NCBI GenBank assembly: GCA_018644675.1
Contig: JABGQC010000017.1
Location: 1 to 35,525, forward strand
DNA from: Candidatus Thioglobus sp.
GTDB taxonomy: Bacteria; Pseudomonadota; Gammaproteobacteria; PS1; Pseudothioglobaceae
Length of the DNA: 35,525 nt
Direction: 5' to 3'
Shown here: piece after piece, positions 16,522-23,553 of the stretch
How positions within the stretch are numbered: the stretch's first letter is position 1
Layout: each line of letters opens with the position of its first letter
Made by a program: the position numbers and the translations under genes
Notes under the pieces: generated by a model
Seen by the model: the letters and a program-made list of their open reading frames with translations, nothing else
What the model was told of the DNA's origin: nothing
Database searches by the model: none

Positions 16522-18410
16522 GGATTGGCGCTTAGTTTAATCGCAGTATCGTTGGTTAAAACACGCTTCATAGTGTCGTTAAAAACCATAGCGGCAGAGT
16601 TTGATCCTTCACATTTATTTTTAAGATCAGGTCTTTTGTAGACATAACATTTTTTTGGATAATCCAGTCTTACCGCCATGATGTACTTAGGATTTTTAAC
16701 AGGCACAAAGCCGGTAAAGAAGGTGCGTTTGGCACCATCTTTGTGATATTTTCCATTCACCACCATCTCTGCAGTGCCTGTTTTTCCAGCAACGTTATAA
16801 CCTTTGATTCGTGCACGATAACCTGAGCCTTTCCACGAAGCAACCGCATCGAGTAAGCCGGCTATTTTGTGTGTGGACTCTTTACTGAAAACCTGTGTAC
16901 TTTGCTCATAACTCGGCATATTTTTAACCAGTTTTAATGGCATTACTGATCCTTCATTGGCAAATACCAAATAAGCTTTGGCTAATTGCGCTAAATTAGT
17001 TTCCATTGGCCCGTGCCCAAAAGACAGTGTGCGTTTATCTGCCAGACTCCAAGACTCATAATGCCTGAGTGAGCCAGAATTTTCAATACTCGGAACTAGG
17101 CTTAAAGGGCGGCTAAATCCAAGCTTACTCCAAGTGCTGTACATGTCTTCTTTACTAAGGCGTTCAGAGACGTTAACAGTGCCTAAGTTGTGAGATTTTT
17201 GCAAGATTTTTTTAACGGTAATGGCGTCGCCATACTTTCTAACTTCACGATTGGTTCTAAGGTGGCCAATAGACTTGCTGACATCAATCAGCTCATCTTC
17301 TTCTGCGGTGATTTTTCCCTGGTCTAATGCCAAAAGCATGGTGAATGGCTTCATGGTTGACCCTGGCTCCACCTTATCAGATAAAACACGATTTCGATAA
17401 TGACTCGGATTGTACAAGCTTTTGTCATTAGGGTCATCAGCAGGATAGTTAACCATGGCCAAAACTTCGCCATTTGGTGCTAGAATAATGGCCGATCCTG
17501 AGTCGGCCTCATGCTTTAAAACTGATTTTTTAATCGCTGCATAAGCATGGTATTGAATATCTGTATCGATTGTTAACTCAATATTTTGACCGTGTAAGAG
17601 TTCTGACTTTATATGAGGATTAAAATAAGCATTGTTGGCATTATTTGTAAAATTTAAATGTTTTTTACCATCGACACCAGCCAATATGTTTTCAAATTCT
17701 GCCTCAATTCCTGAGCCTCCTTTGTTTTCAGAATTGACTCGCCCGAGTAGTGGTGCCATGGAGGCTGATTTTGGATAGTATCTTTGAGTATCTTGCCTTA
17801 AGGCTAGCGCTTGTCCAATCCTCTTTTTGGCGCATTTATTAATCATTATCTTTTCACCCTCTACAGACTGCACCCCTAGAGTGTTAAGCACCTTATCGAG
17901 TAAGCTAATTTTGGCGTGACCAGGCTTTGTTGTGCAGACCTCAACTCTCTGTTTTTTAAAATCAGTTAGCTTGTCAAGAATTGGATCAGTAAGCGTTAGG
18001 TTTTTTTTAATAGGTAAATAGCGTGATTTTATCTTTCTTTTTTTAGCCAATAACGCACTTAATTCCGCCTCATTCATGTTGAGCGCTTGCGCTAGGCCTG
18101 GAATGAAAGCTGGATCAATCAGCATCGGATCTAGTATGACGCGTTTGAGTAATCTGGAACTGGCCAATATGTTGCCATGTCGATCCAGAATATCCCCTCT
18201 TCTGGCACTATTGATTTGAACTTTATTAGCCTGATTATGAGCTCGATCTTGCACCGAGAGGCCAGGTTGATGGGTGTTTGAAATAGAAATCGCTTGATAA
18301 GAAAAAATACTAAATAAAGCTACAAATATAAATTTTACAAAGCCTTGTCGACGCCAATAACCTTGGACTCTTTCAAGGCCGGGCAGGGATTTAAATTGAA
18401 ATAAACTCAT
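16518..18410 (-). CDS. ftsI: Septal peptidoglycan transpeptidase (PBP3)
   Basis: FtsI crosslinks septal peptidoglycan and is part of the divisome. The 630-residue product has a cytoplasmic N-terminus, one membrane helix (about 24-43), a pedestal domain and the transpeptidase domain with SxxK (S351, K354 in EPGSTMKP), SxN (S406-N408) and KTG (543-545). It is about 40 residues longer than E. coli FtsI. One insert (about 155-205) lies in the pedestal before RYYP and contains C159 and C193. A short one near the C-terminus is bounded by C588 and C600. These cysteines could form disulfides. The ATG at 18410 overlaps the ftsL stop (ATGA). A longer GTG- or TTG-started frame was rejected. Confidence 0.94.
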   Translation of the reverse strand: MSLFQFKSLPGLERVQGYWRRQGFVKFIFVALFSIFSYQAISISNTHQPGLSVQDRAHNQANKVQINSARRGDILDRHGNILASSRLLKRVILDPMLIDPAFIPGLAQALNMNEAELSALLAKKRKIKSRYLPIKKNLTLTDPILDKLTDFKKQRVEVCTTKPGHAKISLLDKVLNTLGVQSVEGEKIMINKCAKKRIGQALALRQDTQRYYPKSASMAPLLGRVNSENKGGSGIEAEFENILAGVDGKKHLNFTNNANNAYFNPHIKSELLHGQNIELTIDTDIQYHAYAAIKKSVLKHEADSGSAIILAPNGEVLAMVNYPADDPNDKSLYNPSHYRNRVLSDKVEPGSTMKPFTMLLALDQGKITAEEDELIDVSKSIGHLRTNREVRKYGDAITVKKILQKSHNLGTVNVSERLSKEDMYSTWSKLGFSRPLSLVPSIENSGSLRHYESWSLADKRTLSFGHGPMETNLAQLAKAYLVFANEGSVMPLKLVKNMPSYEQSTQVFSKESTHKIAGLLDAVASWKGSGYRARIKGYNVAGKTGTAEMVVNGKYHKDGAKRTFFTGFVPVKNPKYIMAVRLDYPKKCYVYKRPDLKNKCEGSNSAAMVFNDTMKRVLTNDTAIKLSANP

Positions 18411-18703
18411 AGCGCAAGATTCCCCTTGTACCATTTGCCAAAGTCTTTTGTTTGAGCTTCATGCATGCCTAGTGTATTAATGGCATGGGTTTTAATCTCA
18501 TCTCCATTCATAATTTGAGAATGCTCACTTAGTAGTTGTTTGTTGAGTGCTATTATTTGGTGATGCTGTGTATTACTGTATTTAATTTGTTTGTATAGTG
18601 TGTAGATTTGGTGATGCCAAACAATACTCAATAAGCTTAAAATAATAATACTAACGAATAACACTAGGTTGAATTGAAGTTGCGATATGCGGACAGACAG
18701 CAT
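18407..18703 (-). CDS. ftsL: Cell division protein FtsL
   Basis: FtsL is a small bitopic protein that bridges FtsQ, FtsB and FtsWI in the divisome. The 98-residue product has a short N-terminus, one membrane helix (about 10-28) and a periplasmic leucine-zipper-like coiled coil (about 30-65). Sequence conservation in this family is low. The call rests on size, topology and the position between rsmH and ftsI, with a 1-bp overlap with rsmH and 4-bp overlap with ftsI. Confidence 0.9.
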   Translation of the reverse strand: MLSVRISQLQFNLVLFVSIIILSLLSIVWHHQIYTLYKQIKYSNTQHHQIIALNKQLLSEHSQIMNGDEIKTHAINTLGMHEAQTKDFGKWYKGNLAL

Positions 18704-19629
18704 TAGTTTTTCTCAGCCACTCTTAGAATGGCGCTACGAGAGCGTTTGTTATGTCCGACTTCGTCTTTACTGGCAAATTGTTTGCCCAAGTCTTTAAATG
18801 GCATTTTTTGTATGGCTTGGTCAAAAATTGGCAAGCCTTTTGGCAGTGATTTTTGTCGTGAATTTTTTTGAATAAAGCGTTTGACAATGCGATCTTCAAT
18901 AGAATGAAAGCTAATAATAGAGAGTCTGCCTTGGTGGCTTAATATTTCTTTAGAATGCTCTAGGGTGTCAGAGAGTTGTTTAAGTTCTTGGTTAATGAAA
19001 ATACGAATAGCTTGAAAAGTTCGTGTTGCTGGGTGTTTTTTCTTCTGACCTCTGACTACTTCACTGACAATATTAGCCAATTGTAAAGTGGTTTCTAGCG
19101 GCTGTTCTAATTGAAACTTCTTGATACGACTGGCAATATGACGAGATTTCTTTTCATCGCCAAATTGATAAATAACGTTGGCAATTTCTTCTTCACCAGC
19201 TTGCGCCAGCCACTGCGCAGCACTTAGACCGGCAGTTTGATTCATGCGCATATCTAACGGACCTTCTGCCATAAAACTAAAGCCACGATCTGCATTATCC
19301 AGTTGCGGTGATGAAACACCCAAATCCATCAAAATACCATCTATCTTGCCGCTTAAACCCATTTCGCTAATGACTGTGTGCATCTGTGCAAAAGGGCTGT
19401 GGATTAGGGTTAAACGAGGATCGTTGAAGCTTTTTTTGGCGTATTCAATAGCGCTGATGTCTTGGTCAAAAGCAATCAACTGAGCTTGGTCGCCTAGGCG
19501 TGCTAAGATTCCTTGTGAGTGGCCGCCACGACCGAAAGTGGCATCAATATAGATACCATCTGTAGTTAAATTAAGCGCATCGATAGATTCATCAAACATC
19601 ACCGATTGATGATGATGTGAGGTTGTCAT
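18703..19629 (-). CDS. rsmH: 16S rRNA m4C1402 methyltransferase
   Basis: RsmH (MraW) N4-methylates C1402 in the decoding centre of 16S rRNA with SAM. The 308-residue product has the SAM-binding IYIDATFGRGGHSQGIL and the family block GFSFMAEGPLDMRMNQ, followed by the inserted helical domain and a C-terminal FHSIEDRIVKRF motif. Its start overlaps the mraZ stop by 4 bp and its stop overlaps ftsL by 1 bp, the standard order of the division and cell-wall cluster. Confidence 0.96.
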   Translation of the reverse strand: MTTSHHHQSVMFDESIDALNLTTDGIYIDATFGRGGHSQGILARLGDQAQLIAFDQDISAIEYAKKSFNDPRLTLIHSPFAQMHTVISEMGLSGKIDGILMDLGVSSPQLDNADRGFSFMAEGPLDMRMNQTAGLSAAQWLAQAGEEEIANVIYQFGDEKKSRHIASRIKKFQLEQPLETTLQLANIVSEVVRGQKKKHPATRTFQAIRIFINQELKQLSDTLEHSKEILSHQGRLSIISFHSIEDRIVKRFIQKNSRQKSLPKGLPIFDQAIQKMPFKDLGKQFASKDEVGHNKRSRSAILRVAEKN

Positions 19630-20078
19630 AGTGACAATTGGGAGATTTCTATCGGAATTTGCTCTTTTTTACTTAACTCATCTAGATTGTCGAGTTGTTC
19701 GTTCCAAATTTTCTCATCCCAGAGTTCAAAGTTGTGACCTTGGCCACTAAGAATGATTTTTTTACCGATATTGGCATACTCTCTTAATGCGCCAGGAATT
19801 AAGATACGGGCAGCTTTATCTAGATCACAATCGGTTGCATGCCCAATTAATTTGCGCTTTAAACGTTTAGTATGAATGTTTAAGGAAGGCAGGGCGCTAA
19901 CTTTTTCTTCCAGCGCTTGCCAATCCTTTAGTGGATATAACAATAAGCAGGGATCATCAGGATGGATGCTAAGCACCATCTGCCCTGCACAAATCTCATC
20001 GATTTGCACCTGGTGACGTGTAGGAACTTTTAGTCGCCCCTTTGCGTCAACGGTTAAATTGTGTACTCCTCTAAACAT
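19626..20078 (-). CDS. mraZ: Transcriptional regulator MraZ
   Basis: MraZ is an AbrB-fold DNA-binding ring protein that regulates its own operon, the division and cell-wall cluster. The 150-residue product begins with the canonical MFRG and has two AbrB-like repeats, seen as DAKGRLKVP (about 11-19) and DKAARILIP (about 87-95). No Shine-Dalgarno precedes the start. A 25-codon ORF with a strong one ends 12 bp upstream, so mraZ may rely on translational coupling. Its binding repeats lie at 20244-20270. Confidence 0.95.
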   Translation of the reverse strand: MFRGVHNLTVDAKGRLKVPTRHQVQIDEICAGQMVLSIHPDDPCLLLYPLKDWQALEEKVSALPSLNIHTKRLKRKLIGHATDCDLDKAARILIPGALREYANIGKKIILSGQGHNFELWDEKIWNEQLDNLDELSKKEQIPIEISQLSL

Positions 20079-20090
20079 TTTTTATGGGTG

Positions 20091-20168
20091 CTAGACAATC
20101 GTTGCAAATCCCAACGAAAGAATAACTGCTGCTGATGCGTAGATAAATGTATGTAGTAAAGTGTCCAT
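20091..20168 (-). CDS. Small single-helix membrane protein or leader peptide upstream of mraZ
   Basis: This is a 25-codon ORF with ATG at 20168 and TAG at 20091-20093. It starts MDTLLHT and then has about 18 hydrophobic residues (FIYASAAVILSLGFATIV), enough for one membrane helix. AAAGGGGAGAG sits about 4 bases before the ATG and is one of the strongest ribosome sites in the window. It lies between the MraZ box and mraZ in the same direction. I do not recognise a family. It could be a real small membrane protein, or a leader ORF that delivers ribosomes to mraZ. Confidence 0.55.
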   Translation of the reverse strand: MDTLLHTFIYASAAVILSLGFATIV

Positions 20169-20237
20169 GATCTCTCCCCTTTAGTGGTTGATTGGTTTCA
20201 TTATTTATAACTCTCCTCAAGTAGCTATAAATGACAT

Positions 20238-20270
20238 TTTATACCACTTTGTACCACTTTAAACCACTTT
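20238..20270 (-). promoter_or_regulatory. MraZ box: three 10-bp-spaced repeats
   Basis: CCACTTT occurs at 20244-20250, 20254-20260 and 20264-20270, exactly 10 bp apart. On the minus strand this is AAAGTGG repeated once per helical turn, with a weaker fourth copy possible at 20234-20240. It fits the phased repeats known to bind MraZ. A TATAAA (20238-20243, minus strand) abuts the box and may be the -10 of the operon promoter. MraZ binding would then cover the -35 region. The rest of the gap (20271-20492) holds only AT-rich sequence and the dct terminator. Confidence 0.85.
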
Positions 20271-20373
20271 ATCATAAATTTAATATAAATAACAAGAGGT
20301 AAAAATATTGGAAAAAATAGAAATGACTGAAAATACAGTGATAATAAGGGTTGTAGAGCATTGATAAAGAGTT

Positions 20374-20408
20374 AAAAAACCTTAATTTTGATTAAAAATC
20401 AAGGTTTT
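20374..20408 (-). terminator. Terminator of the dctQM transcript
   Basis: On the minus strand AAAACC and TTGATT pair with AATCAA and GGTTTT, with a 6-nt internal bulge, and a run of T follows. It lies about 85 bp beyond the dctM stop. The stem is AT-rich, so efficiency may be modest. Confidence 0.6.
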
Positions 20409-20492
20409 ACAGGGTCGATAAGCGAGAAAATGCTTAAAAATATTTAAAAAAATAGGTGACTATAAAAATTTAGGATTTTTTAAAAATGAAGC

Positions 20493-21791
20493 TTAGCCAC
20501 CAACAGTTTCAGGTCCCATGAGTAGCGTTGGCAGGTAGGTTGATATTGATGGAATAAAGGTGATAATCATTAAGAATCCAAGCATCAGTAGCAACCATGG
20601 CAGGGTTGCCTTGATAACTTTAATGAGTGGCATGCCAGTAATACTGGAGGTGACAAAGAGATTGAGCCCTACAGGTGGCGTGAGCATGCCAATCTCCATA
20701 TTAACTACCATCATAATACCAAGGTGAATCGGGTCAATGCCCATCTCCATAGCAATAGGAAATAAAATAGGTGCCATGATTAAGAGTACTGCAGATGGCT
20801 CCATAAAATTACCTGCAATCAGCAGTACTAAATTAACCATCAACAAGAAGCCCCAAATTGGTAACCCGTATGCAATGATGGTTTCGGCAATTTCATGTGG
20901 AATGCGCTCGTTGGTAAGCACAAAAGAAAACAGCATGGCGTTAGCAATAATGAACATCAGCATAATAGAGGTTTTTGCTGATTCTCTAATAACGAGTGAT
21001 ATTTCACTAATTTTGATATCTCTATAAACAAATACGCCTAAGATAAAGGCGTAGACAGCGGCGACAGCGGCTGCTTCTGTTGGGGTAAAAATACCACCGT
21101 AAATACCACCCATGATAATAACCACCAAAAATAATCCGCCAGAGGCTTTGGTGAGTGTTTTAATAAAATGCTTAAAACCTTTAAAAGGTACACTTGGATA
21201 GCCTTTGACTCGAGCAGTAAAGTAAATGGCAATCATCATCATTGAGCCAATGATTAGCCCTGGAATAACGCCAGCTAAAAACATTCTACCAACAGACACT
21301 TCAGTCGCTGCGGCGTAAACCACCATGACAATTGAAGGGGGAATTAAAATACCCATGGTGCCGGCCGAGCTAATTACGCCGGCTGCGTAAGATTGTGGAT
21401 AGCCTTCTTTAACCATGCCGGCTATAACGATAGAGCCAATAGCAATAACCGTGGCAGGGGAAGATCCAGAGATAGCGGCAAACATCATACATGCTAAAAC
21501 CGATGCCATTGGTAGTCCACCTTTGATCCAGCCGATGCTAGCAATGGCAAAATCAACTAGGCGTTGTGCCGAGCCACCTTTTGATAAAAAAGAGGAAGCT
21601 AAAATAAAAAATGGAATAGCCATGAGAGTGTAGTGTTCCATGGCACTAAACAAATGGCCTGCAAGCGAGGCTAGAGATTCACTACCAAATAAGACAATAA
21701 CAGTAACGCTTGACAAGCCAAGTGAAAAAGCCACAGGAACGCCCATGGCCATTAAGCCAAAAAGCATGAAGAATAGGGTGAAAATAATCAT
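20493..21791 (-). CDS. dctM: TRAP transporter large membrane subunit
   Basis: DctM is the sodium-coupled transport subunit of tripartite TRAP systems. The 432-residue product has about 12-13 membrane segments. Family features include IPFFILASSFLSKGG, the FAAISGSSPATV stretch, GILIPPSI and the C-terminal EIGMLTPPVGLN. Its start overlaps the dctQ stop by 4 bp. With DctP and the adjacent DctB/DctD regulators it most likely imports C4-dicarboxylates. Confidence 0.95.
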   Translation of the reverse strand: MIIFTLFFMLFGLMAMGVPVAFSLGLSSVTVIVLFGSESLASLAGHLFSAMEHYTLMAIPFFILASSFLSKGGSAQRLVDFAIASIGWIKGGLPMASVLACMMFAAISGSSPATVIAIGSIVIAGMVKEGYPQSYAAGVISSAGTMGILIPPSIVMVVYAAATEVSVGRMFLAGVIPGLIIGSMMMIAIYFTARVKGYPSVPFKGFKHFIKTLTKASGGLFLVVIIMGGIYGGIFTPTEAAAVAAVYAFILGVFVYRDIKISEISLVIRESAKTSIMLMFIIANAMLFSFVLTNERIPHEIAETIIAYGLPIWGFLLMVNLVLLIAGNFMEPSAVLLIMAPILFPIAMEMGIDPIHLGIMMVVNMEIGMLTPPVGLNLFVTSSITGMPLIKVIKATLPWLLLMLGFLMIITFIPSISTYLPTLLMGPETVGG

Positions 21792-22300
21792 TCTTTGTAG
21801 TCGTTGATGTGTGCTTCAAAATGCATGGTGGTGGTTTTATTATTAATAACATCCATCATTACTTCAATCAGTCGATAAAACATCAGGGCAAATCCTAGAG
21901 GCAGGATAATCTTAGCTTGCCACTCTAGTACTGGAAGGTCCTCCATTTCTATTTCGATATCTTTAAGTAAAGCGACATATTCATAGCTACCGATAAACAT
22001 GATAATGACAAATGCCATGCAAGCTGAAATGGCAAATAGAGTAATTATTTTTCGATTTTTTTCAGCAAATAAATTCACCACACTGTCGACTGCAATGTGC
22101 GCACCACACTTAATAATATAAGAGGCACCAAGTAATACCAGCCAGGCAAATAAGTAGGTGGTGACTTCAAGCGCCCAAACTGCACCCGAATTAAACACAT
22201 AGCGGGCCACTACTTGTGAAAAAGTCAGCAGTGTCATTGAGCTGAGTAGCAGCGCAATAAGCCACTCTTCGGCATGGTTGATGAATTTAGAAAGTTTCAT
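21788..22300 (-). CDS. dctQ: TRAP transporter small membrane subunit
   Basis: DctQ is the four-helix subunit that pairs with DctM. The 170-residue product has four membrane segments and the family's WALEVTTYLFAWLVLLGASY block. The start ATG at 22300 is preceded by AAAGG, whose bases lie in the 3' arm of a 16-bp inverted repeat (22310-22325 with 22377-22392). Translation may therefore be controlled by RNA folding. It overlaps dctM by 4 bp. Confidence 0.93.
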   Translation of the reverse strand: MKLSKFINHAEEWLIALLLSSMTLLTFSQVVARYVFNSGAVWALEVTTYLFAWLVLLGASYIIKCGAHIAVDSVVNLFAEKNRKIITLFAISACMAFVIIMFIGSYEYVALLKDIEIEMEDLPVLEWQAKIILPLGFALMFYRLIEVMMDVINNKTTTMHFEAHINDYKE

Positions 22301-22309
22301 TTAAAAAAC

Positions 22310-22392
22310 CTTTGTATTATTATGAGTGCAATATTGCATAAATATTTTCCTTGAAAGGTAGAGGTTTGACTCATATTCATAATAATACAAAG
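22310..22392 (-). promoter_or_regulatory. Long inverted repeat in the dctP-dctQ spacer
   Basis: Two perfect 16-bp arms, CTTTGTATTATTATGA at 22310-22325 and its complement at 22377-22392, enclose 51 bases. On the minus-strand RNA the 3' arm ends in ACAAAG directly before GTTTTTTAA and the dctQ ATG. The structure therefore could hide the ribosome site, act as a weak terminator, or both. A 12-bp palindrome, TGCAATATTGCA (22327-22338), lies inside. Confidence 0.65.
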
Positions 22393-22396
22393 ATTT

Positions 22397-22427
22397 CTAA
22401 AAAAACACAACTCGAAAGCTGTGTTTT
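22397..22427 (-). terminator. Attenuating terminator between dctP and dctQ
   Basis: On the minus strand AAAACACAGCT pairs with AGTTGTGTTTT (one G-U) around a UUCG loop and runs into TTTTTT. It starts about 10 bp after the dctP stop. Such hairpins behind binding-protein genes usually let more binding protein be made than membrane subunits. Confidence 0.8.
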
Positions 22428-22437
22428 TATTAGAATC

Positions 22438-23436
22438 TTAGTTTTTAGCGTTACACTGCTGTACTGCAGCAATGTTATCTTTACCAACTTGATCTTCAAA
22501 CTGTGACCAAACAGGCTTCATTGCACTAACCCATTGTTGCTTTTGTGCATCAGTTAGTGTGTGAATGTTGGTCTTGCCAGAGTCAGCGACAGTTTTCATA
22601 TCTTTAACAGCTGCGTCTAACGCAAATTGAGTCACTTCAGCAGTCACTTCAGTAATAATTTGATCTAGCTGTAGGCGGATATCAGACGGCAGGCTATTCC
22701 AAAAGCGTTTGTTAGTAACAAGTGCGTACTCTAAAACGCCATGGTTAGAGATGGTTGTGTCTTTTTGTACTTCAAAGAACTTTTTAGAGCGAATGTTAGA
22801 CCAAGTGTTCTCTTGACCATCAATAACGCCGGTTGCTAGCGCATTGTAAACTTCAGAAAAAGCCATTTTCTGCGGATTAGCATCAACAGCCTCAAACTGT
22901 GCTTTAAGTACATCAGAGCTCATGATACGGAATTTCAAACCTTTGGCATCTTCAGGCTTGATTAAAGGGTGGTTGGCAGAGATTTGCTTCATGCCGTTTA
23001 GCCAATAACCCAAGCCTTTGATACCTTTTCTTTCGGTAGCACCTAAGAGTGCTTGGCCTTTGGCAGAATCAGTGAAACAGTTAAGTGCTTGCGGATTTTT
23101 AAACAAAAAAGGCAAGTCGAATAATGCCCATTGTTTGGTGTATTTACTAAATTTAGACAGTGATGGCGCGGCTAGTTGTACGTCGTTTAATAAAAGCGCC
23201 TTTAAAACAGCTTTATCGCCATAAAGTTGAGAGCTTGGATAAACCTCAACACGCACTTTTCCACCTAAGCGTTCATCAACCATTTTTTTAAGCAACATGG
23301 CGCCTTTGCCTTTAGGGGTGGCCTCTGTGGTCACGTGTGAAAATTTAATGACAATTTCTTTAGCGGATGCCACTGGTGATGCAATTAGCCCCATTGCGAT
23401 GAGACTAGATGCGATTAGTTTGATATTTTTTTTCAT
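22438..23436 (-). CDS. dctP: TRAP transporter substrate-binding protein, DctP family
   Basis: DctP captures the substrate in the periplasm and hands it to DctQM. The 332-residue product has a Sec signal peptide (MKKNIKLIASSLIAMGLIAS, probable cut after ASA at about residue 25). The mature DctP fold shows GLKFRIMSS, with the arginine that binds the substrate carboxylate in this family, and GVIDGQENTW. C4-dicarboxylate (malate, fumarate, succinate) is the likely ligand given the adjacent dctBD. GAGGAGAG precedes the ATG. A TATAAT on the minus strand (23459-23464) is a likely -10, and a palindrome about 85 bp upstream of its start point (23526-23544) is a likely activator site. Confidence 0.94.
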   Translation of the reverse strand: MKKNIKLIASSLIAMGLIASPVASAKEIVIKFSHVTTEATPKGKGAMLLKKMVDERLGGKVRVEVYPSSQLYGDKAVLKALLLNDVQLAAPSLSKFSKYTKQWALFDLPFLFKNPQALNCFTDSAKGQALLGATERKGIKGLGYWLNGMKQISANHPLIKPEDAKGLKFRIMSSDVLKAQFEAVDANPQKMAFSEVYNALATGVIDGQENTWSNIRSKKFFEVQKDTTISNHGVLEYALVTNKRFWNSLPSDIRLQLDQIITEVTAEVTQFALDAAVKDMKTVADSGKTNIHTLTDAQKQQWVSAMKPVWSQFEDQVGKDNIAAVQQCNAKN

Positions 23437-23458
23437 TATGCTCTCCTCTGAGATATTA

Positions 23459-23464
23459 ATTATA
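23459..23464 (-). promoter_or_regulatory. Candidate -10 box of the dctP promoter
   Basis: TATAAT on the minus strand, with only a weak -35 (TTCTTT at 16 bp). No sigma-54 -24/-12 element is seen in this gap. A weak -35 with an upstream palindrome suits activator-dependent sigma-70 transcription. Confidence 0.5.
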
Positions 23465-23525
23465 TAAATTGTTCAAGGTTAAAGAACCAAGAATAAGTCT
23501 GAGTATAGTGTAGATTTTTAGTTAT

Positions 23526-23544
23526 AGATAGGCGGATTTCCGCC
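23526..23544 (+). promoter_or_regulatory. Palindromic operator candidate upstream of dctP
   Basis: AGATAGGCGGATTTCCGCC contains the perfect palindrome GGCGGA-TT-TCCGCC. It matches 16 of 19 bases with the site at the dctB start (26606-26624, other strand). The differences at the paired C/T and G/A positions preserve the palindrome. It lies between the dctD stop and dctP. Confidence 0.6.
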
Positions 23545-23553
23545 GATTGGCTA

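Noticed and set aside
18411..18434. Upstream start for ftsI
   Set aside because: The ATG at 18410 overlaps the ftsL stop as ATGA, like the other junctions of this operon.
23531..23544. GGCGGATTTCCGCC as a dctD terminator
   Set aside because: No T run follows and the loop is too tight. Its near-copy at dctB supports an operator instead.
23437..23553. Sigma-54 promoter for dctP
   Set aside because: No GG and GC pair at the right spacing was found. A TATAAT is present instead.
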